A DNA stretch of 9,185 bases from Gemmataceae bacterium (GCA_026418875.1 JAOAAM010000132.1:1-9185), one strand, 5' to 3'; positions 1 through 6,359 are shown, counted from the stretch's first letter. Numbers and translations: made by a program. The notes: generated by a model not told the origin, from the sequence alone.

Positions 1-9
1 GGTCGCACC

Positions 10-1947
10 ATGTCGTCGTTGTGGGAACAAGTCGTCCGGGGTTTTTCGGAGGTCGAGGCCGACCCGGCGATGAAGGAATCGGCCTTGAGTCACCTCCGCG
101 ATTGGCTGACGTTACCGGAGTTTGTCGAGTACCGCCCACAACTGGAGTGGTTGATCCGTGAGAGGAAGTGGAGCGGACTTCTCGATCGATTTTACCAAGT
201 GCTCCCCTTCGGCACCGGGGGCCGACGAGGTCCGGTGGGCATCGGACCGAATCGCATGAATCCGTGGACGCTGGGGGCAAGTGTGCAGGGGCACTGTGAT
301 TACCTGCGGCAGCGATTCCCGGGGATGCGTCGGTTGCAGGTGGCGGTGGCCTATGACGTCCGCCGTTTCGAAGATCGGAATGGCCAATACAACCCGGCCC
401 TGCCGAACCCGCTCTTGGGGCTGACCAGCCGCGACCTAGCCCGCCATGCCGCCGGGGTGTATGCGGCCAACGGCATCGAGGTGCTGTTCCTCCCGCCGGA
501 CTCGAGCCGTTACCTGGCCACGCCCGAACTTTCTTACATTATCCGCGACCGGGGCTGCCACGGCGGGTTGAATGTCTCGGCATCGCACAATCCTCCCGAC
601 GACAACGGCGGCAAATTTTACGATGAACGCGGCGCCCAACCGGTCCCTCCCGATGACCAAATCATGTCCGACCTGGTGGACCAGGTTCGGCACATCCACA
701 CGATGGGGTGGGCCGACGCGATGCACTCGGGGCGGATCGTCTGGCTCGAGGACGAGGTTCACCGCGGTTACATCGAATTATGCCGCAAGCAGAGCCTGAT
801 CCCGCCGCCCAAGTTCGACGAAATCGACGTGGTCTTCACGCCGCTGCACGGAGTGGGGGCGATGACCGCGATGGAGGTACTGGAGCGGGCCGGTTTCCGC
901 CCCGTCGGGGTGCCAGAACAGATGACGCCCGATGGGCAGTTCCCGAACGTTACGCAAAGCCCCAACCCCGAGGTGCCCGCCGCATTCGACCGAGCCTTGG
1001 CAGTAGCCCGGGAGCGTGGGTCGGACATCGTTCTGGCGACCGACCCCGACGCGGATCGCATCGGGGCCATGGTTCGACAAAAGCCATCGCCGCCGACCGA
1101 TTTGGCCGACTTCCGGTTCCTTACCGGGAACGAAATTTGTGCCCTGCTGACTCAATTCAAGTTGGAGCGGCTGACCGCGGAAGGGCGACTCCCCTCGTCC
1201 CCGATCGTCGTCGTGACGGAGGTGACCACTCGGCTGGTGACACGGATCGCGCACCGATTCGGTGCCCAAGTCGTCAACAACCTGCCGGTCGGTCTGAAAT
1301 ACGTTGCCGAGGTTTTGCGACAGTTGGAGGAGACCGGCCGCTACGAGGAAGTGGTTGGGCGGGCGGAGGATTTCGTGATCGGCGGGGAGGAAAGCCACGG
1401 CATCTTGGCCATGCCGCAGCTTCGAGATAAGGATGCGGCCAGCGCGGCCCTTTTGCTCGCCGAACTCGCTCTTTACTGCAAGCGCCAGGGGCAAACCGTA
1501 CCGGAATACCTCGAAGCCCTGCACCGTCGGCACGGCTATTTCCGCAACGAACTGCGGAACCTTTATCTCACGGGGCTGGAGGGAAAGCAGCGGATGGCCC
1601 GGATGATGGACAGCCTTCGCCAGCACCCGCCCGAGACGGTCGCCGAATACCGCGTCCACCACGTGGAAGATTGGCGTGACGAAAGCGGCCGGTTCGGTCC
1701 GCTCAAGGGGGCCACCGACGCAGCTAGCCGCAACGTCTTGACGTTCACGTTCGAGCACGGCGCACGGCTGGTGATTCGGCCGAGTGGCACGGAACCAAAA
1801 GCCAAGGTCTACGTCGAGGCAAGCACTCCGCCCAAAGCGCCGGATTTATCGGAATCGGCGTGGACAACGCTCTGCCGGGAGGCGGACGCATCAGCGGCTC
1901 GTCTCGCCGACAGTTTTGTCCAACTTGCCCTCGACCGGGCGAACTAA
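10..1947 (+). CDS. Phosphoglucomutase/phosphomannomutase family protein (alpha-D-phosphohexomutase)
   Basis: A 645-residue cytoplasmic phosphohexomutase, expected to move a phosphate between C1 and C6 of a hexose (glucose-1-P/glucose-6-P or mannose equivalents) through a phosphoserine and a bisphosphate intermediate. The four family loops are visible in order: an N-terminal FGTGGRRG loop (residues 67-74); the phosphoserine loop SASHNP (190-195, catalytic Ser192); the metal-binding loop DPDADR (345-350); the sugar-binding GGEESHG (458-464); and the phosphate-binding RPSGTEPK (590-597). The extra helical N-terminus before the first loop and the overall length fit the long phosphoglucomutase-2-like branch rather than the roughly 450-residue PMM/GlmM type. 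There is no signal peptide. The start is the first ATG, but only nine bases precede it, so no ribosome binding site can be judged and an upstream start outside the window is possible. Substrate preference (glucose, mannose or pentose phosphate) cannot be read from the sequence. Family assignment is very secure. Confidence 0.95.
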   Translation: MSSLWEQVVRGFSEVEADPAMKESALSHLRDWLTLPEFVEYRPQLEWLIRERKWSGLLDRFYQVLPFGTGGRRGPVGIGPNRMNPWTLGASVQGHCDYLRQRFPGMRRLQVAVAYDVRRFEDRNGQYNPALPNPLLGLTSRDLARHAAGVYAANGIEVLFLPPDSSRYLATPELSYIIRDRGCHGGLNVSASHNPPDDNGGKFYDERGAQPVPPDDQIMSDLVDQVRHIHTMGWADAMHSGRIVWLEDEVHRGYIELCRKQSLIPPPKFDEIDVVFTPLHGVGAMTAMEVLERAGFRPVGVPEQMTPDGQFPNVTQSPNPEVPAAFDRALAVARERGSDIVLATDPDADRIGAMVRQKPSPPTDLADFRFLTGNEICALLTQFKLERLTAEGRLPSSPIVVVTEVTTRLVTRIAHRFGAQVVNNLPVGLKYVAEVLRQLEETGRYEEVVGRAEDFVIGGEESHGILAMPQLRDKDAASAALLLAELALYCKRQGQTVPEYLEALHRRHGYFRNELRNLYLTGLEGKQRMARMMDSLRQHPPETVAEYRVHHVEDWRDESGRFGPLKGATDAASRNVLTFTFEHGARLVIRPSGTEPKAKVYVEASTPPKAPDLSESAWTTLCREADASAARLADSFVQLALDRAN

Positions 1948-2008
1948 TCCAGGCCACAGAATCGACCCAGCGCAAGTTTCCTTGGGCAATACCGTTTACA
2001 GTCGGGGT

Positions 2009-2052
2009 GCTCCCCGGTCAGGGAGCGAGCCGCCCCCCGGAAGGGTGGGAGC
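2009..2052 (+). promoter_or_regulatory. Leader with two alternative hairpins, one covering the ribosome binding site
   Basis: GCTCCC at 2009-2014 can pair perfectly with GGGAGC at 2021-2026 (six-base loop) or, equally well, with a second GGGAGC at 2047-2052. The second copy contains the purine-rich ribosome binding site of the GTG-started gene at 2056. The two pairings exclude each other. No U-run follows the first hairpin, so it does not look like a terminator for the upstream mutase gene. A regulatory role is inference only; GC-rich leaders form such pairs by chance fairly often. Confidence 0.3.
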
Positions 2053-2055
2053 AAA

Positions 2056-2508
2056 GTGATACGGCAGTTCGAGTTGTGTCGATTCGGGTTCATCCTGTCC
2101 GTCGCGGGGGTGGTCGCGGCAGCACCGGTTGCTTTCGCTGAAGGCATCGTCGCGTATCGAAACGAGACTAAGCAGGCGATCGTGGTGCAAAGTGCCGTAG
2201 TTGTCAACGGCACGATCAAGATGAGCAAGCCGCAGACGCTTTTCCCGGGGGAGTCGGCTGTCGATAGCCTGACCCGCTCGGGACCACGGCGGATCGTCAT
2301 CTACGATGCCCGAAAGCCGAACAACATCCTTCTGCAAACCGACGTGGCTTTCACCGGCGACGCATTCTACGCCATCGTATCCCGTCCGAAACCCGCGGGG
2401 CAGGCCGACACCAAACCGGCGACCACGCTCGAAATCGTCAAGGTCAATCCTCCGGCGAGTCTGACGAACGTTGGCGGCAATCTACCCTCCTCCCCGAGAA
2501 AACGCTGA
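2056..2508 (+). CDS. Small secreted protein of unknown function (150 aa)
   Basis: I do not recognise the family. The start is a GTG at 2056, preceded by GGGTGGGAG at 2043-2051, four bases upstream, which is a usable ribosome binding site. Residues 1-28 form a clear Sec signal peptide: a basic N-terminus (MIRQ), a hydrophobic core at about residues 9-22, and an AFA cleavage site before Glu29. The mature part of about 122 residues alternates short hydrophobic stretches with Asn/Gly turns (for example VVVNGTIKM at 48-56 and RRIVIYDARKPNN at 78-90), suggesting a compact beta-rich domain. The tail (residues 111-150) is Pro/Ser/Lys-rich and probably disordered. The mature part has no cysteines and no catalytic motif that I can see. 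The gene stands alone: the mutase gene ends 108 bases upstream, and a hairpin terminator lies 131 bases downstream. Coding status is supported by start, signal peptide and termination together. Confidence 0.75.
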   Translation: MIRQFELCRFGFILSVAGVVAAAPVAFAEGIVAYRNETKQAIVVQSAVVVNGTIKMSKPQTLFPGESAVDSLTRSGPRRIVIYDARKPNNILLQTDVAFTGDAFYAIVSRPKPAGQADTKPATTLEIVKVNPPASLTNVGGNLPSSPRKR

Positions 2509-2639
2509 TCGCTGTCGCAAAATGCAACAACTCCGGCGAATCCCAAAACGGGATAATTCAAGTGAACGCCGAGACGCAACAATTCCACCAAGTGACGGAC
2601 GATAACTCACCAAAACTGTCACTTCGATGCAAATAAAGA

Positions 2640-2679
2640 AACCGCGGTGGATTTCACCGCGGTTCACGAAAGAGTTTTT
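2640..2679. terminator. Bidirectional intrinsic terminator between convergent genes
   Basis: A perfect 10-bp stem, AACCGCGGTG at 2640-2649 with its complement at 2655-2664, closes a 5-base loop. On the plus strand a T-run (TTTTT) follows at 2675-2679. On the minus strand the hairpin is followed directly by a U-rich stretch (TTCTTTATTT, complement of 2630-2639). It sits between the plus gene ending at 2508 and the minus gene ending at 2751 and can serve both. The minus direction has the closer, better U-tract. Confidence 0.8.
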
Positions 2680-2750
2680 CCAGAGCGACGATCGTTGCCT
2701 TGCCAGTTCGCGGGATTAGCCGCCCGTCGATGACGGCCGGTCGTCCCGTG

Positions 2751-3347
2751 TCATGGGATGATCAACTGCGGCGGGACATAACCCTGATACTCCTGGGCCA
2801 ACTTTGCGACACCGACCGCTGCCGACGCCGGGAGCACCATCCCTTGGCCAGTCCGCTGGGCGTTGGCCGCGGCGACGAACGTGCCGAGCATCAGTCCCGA
2901 GGGCGGGCCGGCCCAGTTCACGTTGCTCAGCCACACCGGGCCGTAACCGGCCACCCAGCCCCGCGGCGGGATGTACAGGTGGCTGTAGGTCGCATACGGG
3001 CTGAAGGTGAACCCGTAGTGGTACGGCGCGATCACCTGACCCGACCAACCCCAGAACGGGTGGAACGAGCGGTTCAACACCATCGGCCCCGTCCACCACT
3101 GTTGCACACCCACGGGCGTAAATGCCAGCCGGTAGGCTCCCGGATACCAGATCACTTGATGGAAGCCCAACGGCGACACATGCCAGCGATAGATCGGCAT
3201 GCCAACCAGGTTGTAAGTGCCAAACGGCCCGACTCGATAACCGCTGACGACGGCCGGCGGCAGTTGCGCTTGGGCTTGGCTCGGGACCACCGCGATCAGC
3301 CCCAAGGCTCCGGCCATCAACACCAGGCTCACAATCCACGCTTTCAT
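2751..3347 (-). CDS. Secreted Trp/Tyr-rich protein of unknown function (198 aa)
   Basis: The family is not recognised. The start is set at the ATG at 3347: an AGGGGG ribosome binding site lies at 3355-3360, seven bases upstream, and the protein then opens with a textbook Sec signal peptide (MKAW, hydrophobic core through about residue 21, AQA at 25-27, cleavage before Gln28). A longer reading to 3509 would bury the signal peptide and is rejected. The mature part has no cysteine and is very aromatic: nine Trp (residues 55, 67, 84, 85, 99, 101, 131, 139, 145) and about thirteen Tyr among about 171 residues, mixed with Pro and Gly (for example FHPFWGWSG at 95-103). That composition fits an exported beta-rich or surface/matrix protein, but no enzyme motif is visible. 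The last 35 residues are more ordinary, with an Ala-rich stretch. It is transcribed alone, divergent from the Tat protein gene and convergent with the gene at 2056. Confidence 0.75.
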   Translation of the reverse strand: MKAWIVSLVLMAGALGLIAVVPSQAQAQLPPAVVSGYRVGPFGTYNLVGMPIYRWHVSPLGFHQVIWYPGAYRLAFTPVGVQQWWTGPMVLNRSFHPFWGWSGQVIAPYHYGFTFSPYATYSHLYIPPRGWVAGYGPVWLSNVNWAGPPSGLMLGTFVAAANAQRTGQGMVLPASAAVGVAKLAQEYQGYVPPQLIIP

Positions 3348-3366
3348 GGCATCACCCCCTGTTGCT

Positions 3367-3445
3367 GTTTCGCGCAAATTAGTCCGCCCTTTATTTGAGA
3401 CGCAAAATCGGTGCCACTGGTTTCGCGCAACGGTGGTATTGAGAC
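3367..3445. repeat. Diverged direct duplication in the divergent promoter region
   Basis: GTTTCGCGCAA occurs at 3367-3377 and again at 3420-3430. Each copy is followed, in the same order, by TTGAGAC (3395-3401 and 3439-3445) and then an A-rich CAAA-type end. The distance between the two blocks is 28 bases in the first copy and 19 in the second, so this is either a partial, diverged duplication or paired binding sites. It lies 20-98 bases upstream of the minus-strand start at 3347. Confidence 0.5.
3376..3405 (-). promoter_or_regulatory. Possible sigma70-type promoter for the Trp/Tyr-rich secreted protein
   Basis: On the minus strand a TTGCGT (-35 candidate, 3400-3405) and TAATTT (-10 candidate, 3376-3381) are separated by 18 bases. 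This places the transcript start roughly 20 bases before the ribosome binding site. The boxes are imperfect and were found by eye. Confidence 0.3.
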
Positions 3446-3529
3446 AAACGGTCACCAAGAACTTTCCAAAAACGGGCCGCAGACCGAGGGGAGAGGGCCC
3501 ACGTTTCAATTCACATTTATTTTAGAGCG

Positions 3530-3557
3530 TTGAGTGCCGGCGGGAAACAACTAAGAT
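3530..3557 (+). promoter_or_regulatory. Possible sigma70-type promoter for the Tat-exported protein
   Basis: TTGAGT (3530-3535) and TAAGAT (3552-3557) are 16 bases apart and would start transcription about 38 bases before the ATG at 3602. The boxes are reasonable but unproven. Confidence 0.35.
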
Positions 3558-3601
3558 GACGGCTGGGGACAAGGCGTTCAAAGATTGGGAGAGCCGCCAC
3601 G

Positions 3602-4936
3602 ATGATCGACCGGCAGCAACGACTGTCGCGACGCAAGTTTCTGGCCGGTGCCGCCGGGCTGACCCTCTCCGCGGCTTCACAGGTCAGCGGGTCGCCCCCG
3701 GCGTCCAGCACGGGCGGGATGTTGGCCCGGCCGCCCCGCCTCGAGACCACCGGCCGAAAACCGCTCGCTGTCGTTACCACGGTTTGCCGACCCCTGTCCC
3801 ATTCGTATCACATCGCCGGTCGGTTCTTGTTCGGGTACGTTCGGCAAGGAAAATTCCACACGCCGCCTTTCTACATCAAAGGAATGGCGGTCGATCAAAC
3901 CCCCGATAACGACCTCTCCCGCGAGTGGGCCAAAGAATTCGGCTTCCGCTGGTCGCGCCAGATCGCCGACGTGCTGCTCGAAGGCGATCGCTTGGCCGTC
4001 GACGGCGTGTTGTTGATCGCAGAGCACGGCAACTACCCACGCAATGAAAAAGGGCAAATCCTCTATCCACGCTACGAGATGTTTCAACAGATCGTCGAGT
4101 GCTTTCGGCGAGCGGGTCGGGTCGTCCCCGTGTTTTGCGACAAGCACCTCTCCTACAGTTGGGAGAAAGCGGTCCGCATGGTGCAGCAAGCCCGAGAGTT
4201 GAACATCCCGCTGATGGCCGGGTCGAGCCTGCCGCTGACTTGGCGTCGTCCGGAATTGGAGTTGCCTGTCGGCTGTACCCTGGAGGAGGCCCTCGTCGCC
4301 GCGTATGGCCCGATCGAGGTGTATGGGATTCACGCCTTGGAAACACTTCAATGCATGCTCGAGCGGCGTCAAGGGGGCGAGACAGGGGTCAGGGCCGTCA
4401 CCTGTCTGTCGGGCGAAGCCGTCTGGAAAGCTGGTGACGAAGGGCGTTGGAGTTGGGACTTGTTGGAGGCTGCTCTCTCCCGCAGCGAGACTGTCAACCC
4501 GGGAGATGTGCGACGAAACGTTGGGGCGTTCCCGGTGCAATCGCAGCCGGCAAATGGGCCAATCGCCTTCTTGATCGAGTATCGTGATGGGAGCCGGGGC
4601 ACGGTGCTTCTGCTGAACGGTCATGTGCAGGATTTCACTTTCGCCGGTCGGATCAAAGGACAACCCAGCCCCGCATCGTGCCTGTTTGTCCTGCCGCAAC
4701 CTCCAGGGGCGAAGTTCCTCGAGGCCCAGACGATGGCCATCGAAAAAATGCTGACGACCGGCAAACCGCCCATCCCCGCCGAACGTACACTGCTAACGAC
4801 CGGGATGTTGGATTTCCTCCTGACGAGTCATTCACGGAGGGGCGAACGGGTCGAGACGCCGGAATTGGAAGTCGCCTACCAGCCCCCTGCCGACAGCGGC
4901 TTTGTTCGAGGGGGGATCGCGGCGGCTCCGGCCTGA
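3602..4936 (+). CDS. Tat-exported Gfo/Idh/MocA-like protein of unknown function (444 aa)
   Basis: The protein begins with a twin-arginine export signal: SRRKFL at residues 9-14, a weakly hydrophobic Ala/Gly-rich stretch to about 25, then a Ser/Pro-rich linker. It should therefore cross the membrane folded. The ATG at 3602 has GGGAGAG at 3587-3593, eight bases upstream. The body resembles planctomycete and acidobacterial proteins related to the Gfo/Idh/MocA oxidoreductase fold: a Rossmann-like segment with VDGVLLIAEHGNYP (133-146), then VPVFCDKHLSY (175-185, the position where the family places its dinucleotide/sugar contacts), and a C-terminal sheet domain with FLIEYRDGSRGTVLLLNG (323-340). 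The usual N-terminal GxGxxG or GxGxxA loop is not visible after Lys53; the strand reads LAVVTTVCRPLSHSYH. Whether it still binds NAD(P) or is an exported carbohydrate-binding relative is open. The family resemblance is from memory of similar sequences, not a search. The last residues are Ala/Gly-rich. Confidence 0.8.
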   Translation: MIDRQQRLSRRKFLAGAAGLTLSAASQVSGSPPASSTGGMLARPPRLETTGRKPLAVVTTVCRPLSHSYHIAGRFLFGYVRQGKFHTPPFYIKGMAVDQTPDNDLSREWAKEFGFRWSRQIADVLLEGDRLAVDGVLLIAEHGNYPRNEKGQILYPRYEMFQQIVECFRRAGRVVPVFCDKHLSYSWEKAVRMVQQARELNIPLMAGSSLPLTWRRPELELPVGCTLEEALVAAYGPIEVYGIHALETLQCMLERRQGGETGVRAVTCLSGEAVWKAGDEGRWSWDLLEAALSRSETVNPGDVRRNVGAFPVQSQPANGPIAFLIEYRDGSRGTVLLLNGHVQDFTFAGRIKGQPSPASCLFVLPQPPGAKFLEAQTMAIEKMLTTGKPPIPAERTLLTTGMLDFLLTSHSRRGERVETPELEVAYQPPADSGFVRGGIAAAPA

Positions 4937-5043
4937 GCCAACCCGTCGCTGCGACAGTGGGCGGTTTGTCTCGGCATCTGCTGGTTCTGGGGCGAGCCAA
5001 ATTCCTTTACCTTTAACAGCTCTGAGGTTCGAGAGGTCGATTC

Positions 5044-5352
5044 ATGGCGTTTGAGCGTGCCGCATCGGTTGCCGATCTCGTCGAAGGCAAGGGAAAACAA
5101 GTCACTTTGCAGGGGCGGAAAATCGCCGTGTTTTTATGCGATGGCAAGTTCTACGCCATCGACGACACCTGCCCACACCGAGGTGCCCCACTCAGCGAGG
5201 GTGAATGCCGCATGGGCCAGGTCATGTGCCCCTGGCATGCAGCACGATTCGATCTGGCGACCGGGAAAGCCCTGTGCCCGCCGGCCAAGTCGGACGTCCG
5301 CTCTTACCCGGTGCAGGTGAACGAGCAGCAGGTCTACGTTGACGTCGGCTGA
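5044..5352 (+). CDS. Rieske-type [2Fe-2S] ferredoxin, single domain
   Basis: This is a 102-residue soluble Rieske protein. The cluster ligands are both present: CPH at 43-45 (Cys43, His45) and CPWH at 62-65 (Cys62, His65), 16 residues apart, with the flanking pattern DDTCPHRGAPLSEG and CPWHAARFDLATG typical of bacterial Rieske ferredoxins and of NirD-like proteins. It has no membrane anchor and no disulfide cysteines of the bc1 type, so it is probably a cytoplasmic electron carrier or a small subunit of a reductase or dioxygenase. The length is normal for the one-domain family. The start at 5044 is supported by GAGAGG at 5031-5036, seven bases upstream. No oxygenase, nitrite reductase or ferredoxin reductase gene is adjacent, so its partner is unknown. 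The last four codons and stop (DVG plus TGA) belong to the first copy of a short repeat at 5341-5414. Confidence 0.93.
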   Translation: MAFERAASVADLVEGKGKQVTLQGRKIAVFLCDGKFYAIDDTCPHRGAPLSEGECRMGQVMCPWHAARFDLATGKALCPPAKSDVRSYPVQVNEQQVYVDVG

Positions 5353-5414
5353 TCCTCGCTGCGTCGCTGTTCGATGTCGGCTGATCTTCGCTACGTCGAC
5401 GTCGGCTGATCTTC
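5341..5414. repeat. Three imperfect copies of a short repeat spanning two gene ends
   Basis: The block GA(C/T)GTCGGCTGATC followed by (C/T)TCGCT and (G/A)CGTCG occurs at 5341-5366 and 5373-5398. A third copy, cut short after GATCTTC, runs 5398-5414. Copy spacing is 32 then 25 bases. Copy 1 carries the last codons and TGA of the Rieske gene. Copy 3, read on the minus strand, encodes the C-terminal residues of the convergent hypothetical gene, whose TAG falls in copy 2. The junction of copies 2 and 3 is a 10-bp palindrome, ACGTCGACGT (5393-5402). No U-run is present, so I do not call it a terminator. Confidence 0.8.
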
Positions 5415-5750
5415 CTGGTACAGCCCGGCGACAAGCGCCTCGGCGGCGGCACGGTCCTTCCGTGCGATCCGAAGTTCCACCCGGCCCTGCGTCATCCCAG
5501 GGAGGTCCTGCAAGACGTCCATACGTGCCGCTTGCACGACGATCTTGGTGCTGAACCAACCTTTGCACAGTGACACGGACAGCAGATCATTCAACGAGAC
5601 ACGGACACGCCGGACGCCGGATTTCAAGAAGCCGGCGACGGCATCGGTGACTTGAAACTCAAAGGCCAGGTGCGTTCCCTCGTCGAAAAGCAGACCGTGG
5701 CATTCTCCCAAGCCACCGAAGACGTCTATCGAAAAGGGCACCATGTTCAT
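5391..5750 (-). CDS. Hypothetical protein, possible PH-like domain (119 aa)
   Basis: The family cannot be named. The protein has no signal peptide. Residues 47-110 alternate beta-strand-like segments (VRRVRVSLNDLLSVSLCKGWFSTKIVVQA) with a final helix rich in Ala and charged residues (RKDRAAAEALVAGL), an arrangement seen in bacterial PH-like/GRAM-like domains; this is resemblance of pattern only. The start is uncertain. The ATG at 5750 (with a second in-frame ATG at 5744) lacks a ribosome binding site but sits seven bases after an extended -10 box. An in-frame ATG at 5777 would add nine residues and begin eight bases after the stop of the upstream gene, also without a good ribosome binding site. 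A much longer reading to 6173 overlaps the upstream gene antiparallel in codon frame and is rejected. The C-terminal tail QEDQPTST is encoded by the repeat at 5398-5414. Confidence 0.65.
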   Translation of the reverse strand: MNMVPFSIDVFGGLGECHGLLFDEGTHLAFEFQVTDAVAGFLKSGVRRVRVSLNDLLSVSLCKGWFSTKIVVQAARMDVLQDLPGMTQGRVELRIARKDRAAAEALVAGLYQEDQPTST

Positions 5751-5757
5751 GCGGTGG

Positions 5758-5766
5758 ATTATACCA
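5758..5766 (-). promoter_or_regulatory. Extended -10 element (TGGTATAAT) before the 119-aa gene
   Basis: On the minus strand, TGGTATAAT is a perfect TGn extension plus consensus TATAAT. Only seven bases separate TATAAT from the ATG at 5750, so the expected transcript start falls at or within a base or two of the start codon, which would give a leaderless mRNA. No convincing -35 box lies upstream, which is normal for extended -10 promoters. It lies in the gap after the upstream gene's stop. Confidence 0.5.
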
Positions 5767-5785
5767 GCCCGCAGCATGGTGCCGG

Positions 5786-6334
5786 TTAATTTTCGGTGAC
5801 GAAGCGCCACCAAGGGACGTGGGGCGGCCAATCGCCGGCCTCGTAAGCCGTCGGCCCGAGAACCTGCCGCAATCGCTTCAGCGCCAGCCTGCGGACCGGG
5901 ACGTAATACACCTCGCTGCCGGCCTGGCGGATCAAGTCCCACACTTGGTGCAGTTCGTCGGTCTCCTCGGCCGTCTCGCGGAGCCAGCCGAGTCGATCCA
6001 CCTCCAAGGCTTGACGGGCTTGGAGCCACCGCCGCAACGAACGATTCGCCCGGATCAATTCGCCCACGGTCCGTCGATCGGGGCAGCGGTGAGCGTCGGC
6101 CAAGGGGGGCGCGTCTTTCAGTTCGTGGTAACGACGGCGAAGGACTCGGAGATCGGCACTCCACTCTTCCCAATCAAGCAACCGCTCCTCACGAGGATCC
6201 AGGATTTCCCATTCGATGGCTTGAGCGGCGATCACGCATCGGGCGATCGGCCAATCCGTTGGCGAGATGGCTGGCACTGGGGCCGTCTCCGGTTCCGCGA
6301 ACATTGAGCACGCCAACAACACGAATCGTTGCAT
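5786..6334 (-). CDS. Hypothetical protein with short putative signal sequence (182 aa)
   Basis: I do not recognise the family. The ATG at 6334 is well supported by AGGAGA (6341-6346), six bases upstream. Residues 1-9 (MQRFVLLAC) resemble a very short lipoprotein signal with a lipobox-like LLAC ending at Cys9, but the hydrophobic run is shorter than usual. It could be a lipoprotein, a poorly exported protein or a cytoplasmic one. From about residue 28 the protein looks almost wholly helical and highly charged, with many Arg, Glu and Trp (for example RLLDWEEWSADLRVLRRRYHEL at 51-72) and a Trp-rich end (DWPPHVPWWRFV at 168-179). Helical segments at 87-115 and 118-138 could form a coiled coil or helical bundle. 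It is first in a likely two-gene unit with the 119-residue gene. Four 26-bp tandem units begin 26 bases upstream of its start codon. Confidence 0.65.
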   Translation of the reverse strand: MQRFVLLACSMFAEPETAPVPAISPTDWPIARCVIAAQAIEWEILDPREERLLDWEEWSADLRVLRRRYHELKDAPPLADAHRCPDRRTVGELIRANRSLRRWLQARQALEVDRLGWLRETAEETDELHQVWDLIRQAGSEVYYVPVRRLALKRLRQVLGPTAYEAGDWPPHVPWWRFVTEN

Positions 6335-6359
6335 GGCGACTCTCCTGCTTTCGTTCGTT

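Noticed and set aside
778..1758. A 326-codon open frame on the minus strand inside the phosphohexomutase gene
   Set aside because: It lies fully antisense to a gene with all family motifs, has no motif of its own, and long antisense frames are common in GC-rich coding DNA.
3348..3509. N-terminal extension of the Trp/Tyr-rich protein to 3509
   Set aside because: The ATG at 3347 is preceded by AGGGGG and begins a signal peptide; the extension runs through the divergent promoter region.
3677..4699. A 340-codon minus-strand open frame inside the Tat-exported protein gene
   Set aside because: Antisense shadow: its composition and lack of a ribosome binding site or recognisable motifs do not support coding.
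5341..5414. Terminator between the convergent Rieske and hypothetical genes
   Set aside because: There is a 10-bp palindrome at 5393-5402 but no loop of suitable size and no U-run on either strand.
5751..6173. N-terminal extension of the 119-residue gene to 6173
   Set aside because: The extension is Pro/Arg/Ser-rich low-complexity sequence overlapping the upstream gene in another frame, typical of a chance reading.
5819..6307. A 162-codon plus-strand open frame opposite the 182-residue hypothetical gene
   Set aside because: The minus-strand gene has the strong AGGAGA ribosome binding site and a plausible N-terminus; the plus frame has neither.
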